Positions 53,546 to 62,681 of a DNA stretch of 64,000 nucleotides are shown here, one piece after another (the first letter of the stretch is position 1; each line of letters begins with the position of its first letter). Source of the stretch: Rhynchosporium graminicola (lineage: Eukaryota > Ascomycota > Leotiomycetes > Helotiales > Ploettnerulaceae); contig FJUW01000013.1 of the NCBI GenBank assembly GCA_900074885.1, positions 467,486 to 531,485 of the forward strand, read 5' to 3'. The notes beneath the pieces were generated by a model. The model was not told the DNA's origin, did not search any database, and worked only from the letters and a program-made list of their open reading frames with translations. Made by a program: the position numbers and the translations under genes.

Positions 53546-54155
53546 TGGTTCTTGCAGGCTCTTGGACTGTGCACCTCTTGCCCGTCTCTCGTCAAACGCT
53601 ATAGCTTTTTGTCCCAGGATGTTGTGCTAGGATTTCAGGATCGCGGATTTCGGGATGGTGGATCGCGTGAGCGTTTCTCTTGAACTTTTAAAGAGTCCTG
53701 ACTCCGACATGTCGATGGCGTTGCTCTAGATCCTAGAATAGGAATGAAATTCATTACTTCCGTTGGGATGGGATATCCATAGCAAATGTTCCATGACAAA
53801 TCTTCTTTACAGTCCAATGTGAGTATAGACGCTAGTGCCCTCGCGCCATTTCCTCTATGGGAGACCCTCCACGAGCACTTTAATCGCGCGTGAATTGGGG
53901 ACGCCGCCATGATTTGGAAAAGCAGAAATGATACAGGAGTCCTAAGTAAGTACAGATGATGGACGGCGAACTGAGTCTGGAAACATGATCCTGTGCCAGG
54001 CATATCGTGGTAAATCCTAAGCACAGCAAGCTGTGATGTATCGAAAGTCGGAAAGTGAATGGTACGCCACTATCTGGACCAGAGTGATCTCACGCGATCA
54101 GGTTTCAGAGGGGTGGGAGTGGTGCTGAGGCCGGCGAAATAAAGCTGCATCAACT
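53546..54155. other. Downstream of the secreted protein gene; one doubtful minus-strand frame
   Basis: A minus-strand open frame of 129 codons (53635-54024) is the only sizeable one. It has no motif I recognise and no obvious intron context, and its Arg/Ser/Pro-rich end looks like a chance frame. I do not call it a gene. Confidence 0.4.
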
Positions 54156-54176
54156 GTGATTGTTCCAAGGCCTATT

Positions 54177-54431
54177 CGGCTCCGAAGTGACAAAGTAAAA
54201 GTGATGCCAAAAGGCCGAAGTGACGAGAATCCATCCACATTCGTCACTTTTAGAAGCAGCGAAGAAGTGACGAGAATCCACTTTCGTTACTTTGGAAACT
54301 GTCTCTGTATTCCTTTCAGTTCATCACTTCACATGTAATAAAACCAGAAGTGCCGAGAATGCTTTCATCTTACTTTCCATCGGAAATTCTGCCGTGAATT
54401 TCCTGGAGCCTGTTTAGCTCCGACGTGACAA
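54177..54431. repeat. Dispersed GAAGTGACGAGAAT motif cluster
   Basis: The 17-mer GAAGTGACGAGAATCCA occurs at 54217-54233 and again at 54264-54280, with a variant GAAGTGCCGAGAAT at 54347-54360. GCTCCGAAGTGACAA near 54179 recurs as GCTCCGACGTGACAA near 54417. GTCACTT-type reverse complements (about 54242 and 54437) are interspersed. It may be a small decayed non-autonomous element or an array of binding sites; there is no clear boundary. Confidence 0.5.
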
Positions 54432-54439
54432 CCTCGTCA

Positions 54440-55060
54440 CTTACCAGAACTTGGGACATGTAGTAACTTGGGAATAAAAGAATGCGAATTAAGTATCTCT
54501 GTACCAAGAGCGATTTCTGTTCGAGATTCCATCTCCTACGAAATATCCATTTAGTATATCGAATTGCGCATTCTACACATACCTTTGCAAATACCTTTCA
54601 TCAACCGGTAGAACGGGACACCTTTAGTATGCTGAGTTATCTGGCCCAACTTACGACCAATGATTGTCAGAACTCAACGCGCAGAGCCCGAAACTGGACG
54701 AGGACTCACCAAAACTCGATATTTCTTGGCGTTTCTGAAAACCCATCCACTATCACAAAACTCTAGACATTTCAGATCACATTGACCTCGGAGTTAGAGA
54801 TCAATATACGGTTTTCTGCTTAGAAACTAATCTGTTTAATGCAAAGTCGTTAGATTGTTCTGCCTTGCTAAAAAAAATCTGATTGATCTGCCCTGCCATA
54901 AGTAGCCACTCGAATGACTTTTTGTTCTTCTCATATGAAACTTCAAGTTGACCGAAATCAACGAGTAAAGTTATCAAACATTAATGCAAAGGAGTCCATC
55001 AAAATTCAATTCCTTGGCCAATTTATTATGACTCAATAAAATTCATAATCTAGTGAGAGT
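54440..55060. other. Intergenic stretch, no supported gene
   Basis: A 94-codon plus-strand frame (54482-54766) has no motif, no signal peptide and a composition unlike the nearby genes. The remainder is AT-leaning non-coding DNA. Confidence 0.5.
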
Positions 55061-55119
55061 TCGGCTATTTCCGGGGCGGCGCGACGAATATTGATTGACA
55101 GCTACCTTACGATGGTAGA

Positions 55120-55400
55120 GGTAATAGCAGGGGTATTTGACAGGCACGGAATGGTCAAAGGACGGTTAAAGGACGGTTAAAAGACGGTCGGTATTTTAAA
55201 TGGTTCTACGCGTAAATAGGGAATTACCAAGAGACGGTTATTAGGTAAGGAAATTTCTCGTGCTTTCCTACCGGTATTTAAGTACTAAGAGTAGAAACAC
55301 TTAGTTGCTCCTTAGCTTCGGTATCGACACGAGCTTATCAACCTGAATATAGTACTTGAAAGGAGTTAATATCTGGTCGAGTTAGGGGAAATACACTCTG
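55120..55400 (+). repeat. Possible solo LTR or promoter-like repeat with 11-bp tandem units
   Basis: At 55153-55185 there are three tandem 11-mers (GGTCAAAGGAC, GGTTAAAGGAC, GGTTAAAAGAC) followed by GGTC. Downstream come a TATA-like GTATTTAAG (about 55273) and a stretch with ACTTAGTTGCTCC and CTTATCAACC, reminiscent of LTR R/U5 regions. I could not define ends or a target duplication, so the LTR idea is tentative. Confidence 0.35.
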
Positions 55401-57390
55401 GGGAAGCAAGCTACTTGAAAGGGGGTGATTTCAAGAAATTCTACTCCCACCTCGTATATGCTATTGTTGCGAGGACATGGGTCTTGGTTTGGATCAGGTG
55501 ACTGTAGTCACGTGCATGGTCCGTGCGGATATTCCTAGATAATACCTTTGGTCAACTCTCCATAGTAATTAGTACTGCCATGCAACCAGCAACATTCAAC
55601 TACTCTATGCCTTACTCTGAAGATCAACGTAACCTTGCCATAGCTATTCAGTACCGTTCTGGGGGGGTTGTTTCGGGACTATTCTGGTCTCCAAAATTGT
55701 TCTCTTGAAGTACAGTTTTCAAATTTGAATAGTGTATATTCAATGTAATCGTCCGATACCTGTCCTCTGGAGTCTGATTTTCCGTTTGAAAGACATTTTA
55801 AAGTAAGGACTGTCACCTGATAGTCACTGAACGATTCTTTTTGCTTGTGCGTTTGTCTCCAAGATGCTGGTGTTACGACGCTGCCGGTGTACAGCTAGTA
55901 TTATCCGCATACTGAATAGGCGAGAACAAAGGAAATCAACAAGAGATCCCTTCTAGGATACGGTATGATAAAATGAACAGCGACGTAAAATTCCGACAAT
56001 GATACTGGTATGCTCGCAAGAAGCGGTTCTGTCTTTAGACACATCTCTCGCACATCTCGGTTTTGGCGTGCGGATAATACCGTGAAATTGGAGCTACGAA
56101 GCCCAAGGACAAGTTAGGTAAGCAGTGAAGCAGCACCCCGGGGTAGTAGCACGTGATTCACTTCAAACGATGCAAGGGATCGGCCTTGGCTCGATCAAGG
56201 TATGACTGAGTCTATTGGTTTAATATTCTGCTTCTTGGTTTCATTAGAACACGTAAGCTGCAAACGAGGAATCCGTCCATGTCCAGGTACTCGGGCTTGT
56301 GGAATTGTGTTTCCTGGGAAAAGTATACTTCAAATGAATAATTTACCGAGTAGCAGGTATCCGGCACTTACGTTAAGGGGCCCCTTTTTCCAAGATCTCA
56401 AGGCTTTTCATGAGACGCGAATACAGTAATGAAGTAAGATTGGTGTAACGAGCAGATTTACTAATGGCTTTACGTATTTACCCTTTCTTCGCAACATTGG
56501 CTCTCGGCCTCTGAAACCTCGTTAATCATTCCTCGAACTCTAGATGGGGTTGCAGTTTTCAATAGTATGTATGGGTACGGAGGAAAGGGATCAATCACAC
56601 AGTTTATGAGATGATTCTAATATGGCAGGTCGAGTTTGAGGGGTTCATCGAAAGTGATCCACCGTCGGGGCCCCTTGTTCCAAAAACGGACCTTTCGGCG
56701 CCGCTCGCTCCTCGCAGCTGGAGAGACTTCCGGAAGGCGAGTGGCTCAGTGGGAGGGAACGTCAGAAATCGAATCTAATCGAAAGGGAGGAGATGTTCAG
56801 AATGTTCTGGTTTCAGTTTCACCAACCCTCATCGTGCGGCACGCTTTGGGTTTGCGGGATATGATTCGTGTAACTCTGTTTTATTGAATGCCGCGAGGCG
56901 GTACTTTACGTGGACCGGAGGGTTCTTTGGAAATCTAGAATAGGGCAAGGTTTTGTGCCTCTGTTACAGATCGGAAGTATGTTAACTCATCTCTGGCTGG
57001 AATCTGGATACTTCTATACTGTACGGATTCGGTAGGTGAGCTTCCAGTGATCCGGCAGTTACGGAGTTCGTACCCAGCGATGCACACACATACTGACTGT
57101 ACTGTACGTAACATATGCAACTGAAAGGGGAACTCGAGCTTCGCACCATGGATGACAGGCCAGATTAGTGCAATTTGCATCATCTTCTATCATCGGCAGA
57201 TCAAAGGTTTCTTTTCTATTACCGCGCGCAAGGGGATGGAGGGCTGGAGGGATAATAAATAATATGGAGAAATAAATATATTGGTGGAAACTGTACTTCG
57301 TACGACCGACCCCCTTTGTAGCCGACCCAGCCCAACCCAACCCCTGCCCCTATCTCCTATCTCCTTGCAGCTTCCCTTCTCAGCAAGCCC
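55401..57390. other. Long intergenic region, no supported gene
   Basis: Open frames here are short (61-93 codons) and mutually overlapping. The one at 56202-56429 (75 codons) begins with a hydrophobic MTESIGLIFCFLVSLEHVSC segment that could be a signal peptide, but the rest lacks features and I do not call it. No tRNA or rRNA is visible. A 12-bp inverted repeat GTACTTCGTACG at about 57290 pairs with CGTACGAAGTAT at about 57403. Confidence 0.5.
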
Positions 57391-57424
57391 TGATCATGTA
57401 CTACGTACGAAGTATGTCTGTCTT

Positions 57425-57518
57425 CAGGTGCAGGTTCAGGTTCAGGTTCAGGCTCAGGCTCAGCCCCTGCGGTTTGCGGTTTGCGGTTGCGGGCTGCGTG
57501 CGGGTTGCGGCTGCGGGC
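57425..57518 (+). repeat. CAGGTT/CAGGCT hexanucleotide repeat and GC-rich TGCGG repeat
   Basis: Six tandem hexamers of the form CAGGTG, CAGGTT or CAGGCT run from 57425 to about 57463. They are followed by degenerate TTGCGG/TGCGGGC repeats to about 57518. It lies about 500 bp before the hacA start codon, in the likely promoter. Confidence 0.8.
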
Positions 57519-57788
57519 ACATCAAACCTCGCTCCCTCTAAATTCATTCATCCGGGGCGAGGAAGGCGAAAGGGGGCCAAGGGGGTTCGTATTGCGTGTG
57601 CGCTAGTCTCGAATAGGGAAGGTATATGTCTGGGCCTGTCCGCTATGATCGAGCCTCTCCTAAACGTGTCCTGAACATAAAGCCAGATCTCCTCGCACTT
57701 CACATATTCTCTATTCACCCCCCTCAATCCAACAATTCACCTGGCAACCATCCTCCACCTCCTCCGCCCCCTCCCTTCCCCACCTCTT

Positions 57789-57793
57789 ATTGG
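57789..57793 (-). promoter_or_regulatory. CCAAT box (inverted) upstream of hacA
   Basis: ATTGG lies 221 bp before the main ATG, after a CT/CCT-rich tract (57700-57785) that is typical of fungal promoters. It is a short motif and is weak evidence on its own. Confidence 0.35.
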
Positions 57794-57855
57794 GCAATCG
57801 TACATTGTCGCCTTTGACTCATCTGCCAGCGAAGAGGCCACCTGTCAAAGTCACT

Positions 57856-57882
57856 ATGGGCGAGGCTATTCCGTACATTTAG
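57856..57882 (+). promoter_or_regulatory. uORF1 in the hacA leader (8 residues)
   Basis: An ATG followed by seven sense codons (MGEAIPYI) and TAG lies 132 nt before the main hacA ATG. Whether it is in the mature leader depends on the transcription start, which cannot be seen. If transcribed it would lower initiation at the main start. Confidence 0.45.
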
Positions 57883-57948
57883 TACTACACATCCTGGCCT
57901 CTCCCCACTCAGCAGATCCTCCATTCAAGAGCTGTCTATAATAGTTTC

Positions 57949-58002
57949 ATGTTCCAATACCTACAGGGAGTCGGCAACAATCCACATCGACACCCAACAT
58001 AA
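57949..58002 (+). promoter_or_regulatory. uORF2 in the hacA leader (17 residues)
   Basis: ATG TTC CAA ... ACA TAA encodes MFQYLQGVGNNPHRHPT and ends 11 nt before the main ATG at 58014. From memory, Trichoderma reesei hac1 also carries a 17-codon leader uORF that is lost when the transcript is shortened during secretory stress; the same length here suggests the same control. It overlaps no other coding sequence. Confidence 0.65.
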
Positions 58003-58013
58003 CAATTATCACC

Positions 58014-59245
58014 ATGTCGGATTCCCCACAGATCAAGTTTGAGAACTCGCCCGTCGAGAGTCTCGCTGACAGCTTCGTCTCGACGCCCAACAACCCATAC
58101 CCTTCCCTCTTCGCTAATGACACAATGGATCCATCGGAAGTAATGACGCCCCAATCATTCGATGACGATAGCATGTTTGGCGACATGCAGGAGGGAAGCA
58201 TGGCAGGAACTCCAGCGCCAGACAAGAAGCCTGTGAAGAAGAGGAAGTCTTGGGGTCAACAGCTTCCAGAGCCCAAGACAAACTTACCACCCAGGTACAT
58301 ACTCGACACCATATTTACTTTCGTGGACCAATTAGCTAACACTCTTTGCAGGAAACGAGCGAAGACTGAAGATGAGAAAGAGCAACGTCGAGTCGAGAGG
58401 GTCCTACGCAACCGTCGGGCAGCTCAATCTTCGAGGGAGCGCAAACGCCAAGAAGTCGAGGCTCTCGAGGCGCAGAAGCAGGCTGTCGAACAAACAAATC
58501 AAGATCTCTTGAGGCGATTGCATGACGCCGAGGCAAAGAACGTTATACTGGAGCGCCAACTACAGCAGATGAGCGGTGGGATGAATGTCTTCCCTTCATC
58601 ATCTGTCGCTTCGTCTCCCGGAGGTTCCGAACAGTTACGACAAACACCCAGACCATCCATCACATTCTCACAGAACCTTTTCGGTCCAATAGATGCTGAC
58701 CCACAATCAATTGATACACAATCTCTCATTGATTCTTCAGTAACTCAAACAGTCAATCCCGCTTCTCTATCCCCAGAGATTGGACCTGTCGTCGATTCCA
58801 ACACCAATGTCAGTTCTTCCGATTTGACACAACATCCTGCCGCGATGTTGTGCGACCTGCCGTGTCAATCGGAAGAGCACCGGCCCTGGATGGATTCGAC
58901 CTCAACAGCTTCGATCTCCCACATTTTAGCAATCAATCTCATGATCAATATGAGTACGAAAGCTATTTGGACCTTCCTTCAACCTCTGCATCAGATCTTG
59001 AACTCCTTAACAACAGGGTCTTACCTGCAACCAACCAGTTCGATCATTTCTTTGATAATCTGGCTCACAACAACGACGGCGTCTTTGAAGACAGCCACTT
59101 CGACGAATTCCTCAACCAAGATGACCAGCCTGCAACCGAGATTCAATCTTCGGATTCGCTTGCTGAGAAGACTGCTAGCCTGCAATCACCATTTGGCGCG
59201 TCCACTTACGGATGCGACGATGGTCGTAATGCGGTTAGCGTCTGA
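58014..59245 (+). CDS. hacA: HacA/Hac1 bZIP transcription factor of the unfolded protein response (Ire1-spliced form)
   Basis: HacA activates ER chaperone, secretion and ER-quality-control genes when Ire1 senses unfolded proteins. The start at 58014 has a good context (CACCATGTC). A conventional 57-nt intron (58295-58351, GTACAT...GCTAAC...GCAG) has no stop and a length divisible by three. Removing it joins LPPR to KRAKTEDEK. The basic region is RVLRNRRAAQSSRERKR (residues 110-126, N-x7-R at N114/R122), followed by a leucine zipper with L132, V139, L146, A153 and L160. The 20-nt Ire1 intron (58840-58859) shifts the frame after HPA to VSIGRAPALDGFDLNSFDL; the acidic, Asp/Phe-rich activation region follows and ends GCDDGRNAVSV at TGA 59243-59245. 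Exons 58014-58294, 58352-58839 and 58860-59245 give 384 residues. Without Ire1 splicing the original frame stays open to 59555 (494 residues). Confidence 0.92.
58295..58351 (+). other. Conventional hacA intron (57 nt)
   Basis: Donor GTACAT, branch GCTAAC at 58335-58340 and acceptor GCAG are all present. Retention would add 19 residues in frame just before the basic region, so an unspliced message would still be translatable. Confidence 0.88.
58828..58866 (+). promoter_or_regulatory. Ire1 recognition stem-loops and 20-nt unconventional intron (58840-58859)
   Basis: The 5' site is a 7-nt loop CTGCCGC (58837-58843) on a perfect 9-bp stem, CACAACATC (58828-58836) with GATGTTGTG (58844-58852). 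The 3' site is the loop CTGCCGT (58857-58863) on a 3-bp stem GAC/GTC. Both loops fit the Ire1 consensus CNGCNGN, with cleavage after the third base. Because CTGCCG occurs at both sites, the spliced product is the same for any cut within it. Removing 20 nt shifts the frame by one. Confidence 0.93.
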
Positions 59246-59555
59246 ACAGCAGCTCCGTGACTGTCTTTCTACAGCAGATGCAAGTCGTCTTGAGGCCAGC
59301 GATTCAGCGAGTGTGGAAACACTCATGACGTTGCTTTGGGCGATCCGGGTTATTGCAAGAGAGGTCAAACTGGAAGCACCAAAGCCGGACGCGGCTGCGG
59401 TGGCTAGACAGTGTCCGGAGCCGGACAACCTGTTCAGAAGTGGAGAGCAGAAAGGGGCTTCATTAGTGTCGCGTATAGGGAATATACATGTGGGAGGCCA
59501 CAAGAAAAAGTCTTTGGATCACTGGCGTACGGCGTTCCAACATGATCGGTCTTGA
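59246..59555 (+). other. Open extension of the unspliced hacA frame
   Basis: The frame that is used without Ire1 splicing continues 103 codons past the HacA-i stop, reading RLEASDSASVETLMTLLWAIR and ending FQHDRS at TGA 59553-59555. A possible 49-nt intron (GTAATG at 59226, TTTCTACAG ending 59274) would connect the Ire1-spliced frame to this tail, giving 471 residues. The helix-like composition is protein-like, so this may be true C-terminal coding sequence rather than 3' UTR. Confidence 0.4.
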
Positions 59556-61041
59556 AACTTAGCGTAGGAATCTCTGGGGTTCCCCATTTCCGTGTACATC
59601 AAATTTTAATCACTGCGAAGGCACTGTGTTTCTAGATATCAAAACCTATGAACTTGATTATAAATTTGCAAATACCGAATTTTGACTCTCTACTAAGGAG
59701 GTGATGTACCAACGTGAAGAAATGGCAATATCGTTGGAATACTGCGCACCCAGACGAAGCACTGATAGCTCCGTGACATTTGGACGTTTCTTTAACTCTA
59801 TGTCCTTTGTGAAATGCGTGAGACGAGGCTTGTTAGGTCTATGACTCTTCGATTGCTCTAGTAGTATGGTACAATCAATTCATGGCTTTGGTAGAATTTC
59901 CTCTTGAAGTCGTGCAATAGTATCGTAACATTGAAATTTCGTGATATTGTAATCTCTACAGGTAAAGTCCTAACAACTTTTCGTGACATTCAGCTGGGGT
60001 TTTAGTCGGTGACTATTTATGTGTCTTTAATACCTTCACTGGCTTCGTAGCCATGTCGAATTCTCGACACTTAGCAGGGAAATGTATCGGCGGGAGTATA
60101 GTTCCACTGGTGGGTTTGGGTTTGGTTTGGTCTAGATTTGGCTCGGGTTCTGTTGATAGAGTACGGTAAGATACAGTAAGAAAGATAAGCCTGCTTAATA
60201 TAGATGATGACGGTCAGACTGGAGGATGGCTGGTTTTATGGATGGATGGATGGATAGATGGATGGATGGATAGATGGATGGATGGATAGATGGATGGATG
60301 GATGCCTTCGGTTGATGTAACGACAGTAAGGCGGTCTAGAAGAATACGAAAGGTTCCTTTATGATCTATTACGATCGCGTTCTCCTGGACCGGAACATCA
60401 AATTCCTTGTACCCCCGTGTTTAGCTTTGAAAACATCCTCCTCCTAAGCTATAAAACTGTATCTCTGAGCACCAATCAATAGATAGTGAGATATAAAGCT
60501 TACCTAATCCCAAACGGACAGACGTCCCGAATACTATTGGATTTCCTTCCGGGCCTCGCGACTTTACACCTGCCTCCGTACTCACGGATCGCGGACCAGT
60601 AACTCCACCTGTTATCAATTCATCCGCAACGATTACATCGTCACTTAAAACCTACCATGTAGGTACTAACTTTTCATTGTACAGTACCTAAGTACTCAGC
60701 TGGTGCTAAGGCCTTCTTTCAGTTTGGATCTCAGCTGCCCCAACTCAGGGCAAGGCTCGCGGCGACCCCTCACATCTCCACTGATCGTGCATCAGACCAA
60801 CAGTTCTGAACTGTATTGCCTTCCCCTCCCACCTCCCACCTCCGACCTTCCAGCTTCCAGCTTCCAGCATCCAGCCTCCAGCTTCCCCTCTTCTCCCCCA
60901 CCGCAACTCCGACTTGATTGATTCAAATCTCCAGCAGGGGCATATGAATGTCCGCGTGCAGTGCAGTGCGGAGCATCAGTGTCTCGACATTCGCCCTCGC
61001 AAACGCCGTCTGACGACCCGAGACATCCCCGCTCGCGATCA
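59556..61041. other. hacA 3' region and ssn3 promoter
   Basis: No gene is supported. The left half is AT-rich 3' flank. A (GGAT)n repeat is listed separately. Nearer to ssn3 there are interleaved TAGGTAC/GTACCTA motifs (60659-60691) and a CT-rich tract with CCTCCCACCTCC and repeated CAGCTTCCAGC (60825-60900), likely core promoter. Confidence 0.5.
60238..60304 (+). repeat. (GGAT)n microsatellite with GATA interruptions
   Basis: About 17 tandem tetramers, mostly GGAT with periodic ATAGATGG interruptions, lie between hacA and ssn3. Confidence 0.95.
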
Positions 61042-62681
61042 ATGAGCCTGGCATCAAACCCACCCTCTTCTGGTGGCTCAGCTTCGGCTGCCGCACAGCA
61101 GCGAACCCAGTCTTTGAAAAGGAGCGTCCAAAAGGCCTTTGACGGTATACACCACTTCTCGTAGCGTTTGTCGTCAAGTTGCTGTACTGTGCTGTGCTTT
61201 GCTTCTTCCCATACCTTTCTTGTTTCGTGCTCGCTAGCTCGCTTCCTTCTTTGCTCTTTGCTCGCGTGTCGTTCTGCTACGTACTTGTTACGGACACTTG
61301 AGGCTAGAGTCATCTGACTTCCTCTTGGAGCATTTTGCTTTCAATGTTTCCAGCTAGACGACCTCCATTTCGTGTGTGCTCTTGCGGCTACATTTGACTG
61401 TTTGCTGATGTGAAGAATAGACCCCGCGGATCGTGGCATAAGCCCAAATGTTGGATATCAGAGCAAAGTCCGCGTCATTGACCGCTATAAGGTCATCGGC
61501 TTCATCAGTAGTGGTACCTATGGACGAGTTTACAAGGCAGTCGGACGTCACGGCCAGCCTGGAGAGTTTGCCATTAAGAAGTTCAAGCCTGGTATGTGTT
61601 CGTAATGTAATCCCAAGATGATATGCTAAATAAATGTCCAGATAAGGAGGGCGAACAGATCCAGTATACCGGGATTTCTCAATCAGCCGTGAGAGAGATG
61701 GCATTATGTTCTGAGCTCAGTCATATGAATGTCATCAGGCTAATTGAGATCATCCTGGAGGATAAATGTATTTTCATGGTCTTTGAGTACGCAGAGCACG
61801 ATCTGCTTCAAATCATTCACCACCATACACAACCTACTCGGCATCCCATACCGCCTTCAACTGTCAAGTCTATCATGTTTCAACTACTCAATGGATGCCA
61901 ATATTTACACGCCAACTGGGTTCTTCATCGAGATCTCAAACCAGCCAATATCATGGTAACATCAAGTGGCGAAGTCCGGATCGGAGATCTCGGCCTGGCA
62001 CGGTTATTCCATAAGCCATTACACAGCTTATTCTCAGGTGACAAAGTCGTCGTAACCATCTGGTACCGAGCTCCGGAACTCCTTCTAGGATCCAGACATT
62101 ATACACCTGCCATCGACATGTGGGCAATCGGCTGCATATTCGCGGAACTGTTATCCCTGCGACCAATCTTCAAAGGCGAAGAGGCGAAGATGGATAGCAA
62201 AAAAACAGTTCCCTTTCAACGAAATCAAATGCAAAAGATTGTAGAGATCATGGGTATCCCCACGAAAGAGAAATGGCCGCGTCTAGTCAATATGCCCGAA
62301 TACAATCAATTAAGCACTCTCTCAAGCCAGAACAAATCCGGGTCCCAGCTTGAACGATGGTACTACCAGACCATCAATGCCCTTGGCGGGCCCAACGTCC
62401 CATCATCAAACGTCTCTCTCGGAGCAGAAGGCTATAAACTTCTCGCCGCTCTCCTAGAATACGATCCCGAGCGTCGTCTTACCGCTCAACAAGCACTGCT
62501 TCACCCGTTCTTCAGCACGGGCGATAAAGTTAGTAGCAATTGTTTCGAGGGCATAAAGGCGGAGTATCCGCATCGGAGGGTTAGTCAGGATGATAATGAT
62601 ATCAGGACGAGCAGTTTGCCTGGTACGAAGAGGAGTGGACTGCCGGATGATTCGAGGCCCATGAAGAGGTTGAAGGAGTGA
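61042..62681 (+). CDS. ssn3: Ssn3/Srb10 (CDK8), cyclin-dependent kinase of the Mediator kinase module
   Basis: Ssn3 pairs with cyclin C (Ssn8) in the Mediator CDK8 module and phosphorylates RNA polymerase II CTD and transcription factors. Exons are 61042-61144, 61421-61591 and 61642-62681, giving 437 residues, normal for fungal Ssn3. The P-loop is [11 protein letters not shown] (64-74), the catalytic Lys is in AIKKFK (K87 or K88), and the cyclin-binding helix is SQSAVREM (104-111, in the PSTAIRE position). The catalytic loop is HRDLKPAN (187-194), the Mg-binding motif is DLG rather than DFG (207-209, as in CDK8), and APE is at 235-237. The basic tail includes TKRSGLPDD and MKRLKE. Intron 2 (61592-61641, 50 nt) is clear. 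Exon 1 and the 276-nt intron 1 (61145-61420) are inferred from phase: the leftover G joins AC to form Asp35. The N-terminal 34 residues are low-complexity Ser/Ala/Gln and the start is less certain. Confidence 0.93.

Noticed and set aside
53635..54024. 129-codon minus-strand frame
   Set aside because: It has no motif, no supporting promoter or introns, and a composition typical of chance frames in GC-moderate DNA.
56202..56429. 75-codon frame with a possible signal peptide
   Set aside because: Only the N-terminus is suggestive; the rest has three cysteines and no repeat, domain or intron evidence.
56725..56790. tRNA-like stretch (GGCTCAGTGGGAGGG ... TCGAATC)
   Set aside because: The D-arm-like and T-arm-like pieces cannot be joined into a cloverleaf with an acceptor stem.
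57281..57674. Overlapping frames with Gln/Val/Ala and Arg/Leu repeats
   Set aside because: They are translations of the CAGGTT/TGCGG simple repeats in the hacA promoter.
59186..59503. 105-codon minus-strand frame opposite the hacA tail
   Set aside because: It lies antisense to the open hacA extension and is explained by its codon composition.
61354..61704. 116-codon minus-strand frame
   Set aside because: It is antisense to ssn3 exons 2-3 and intron 2, where the plus strand clearly encodes the kinase P-loop.
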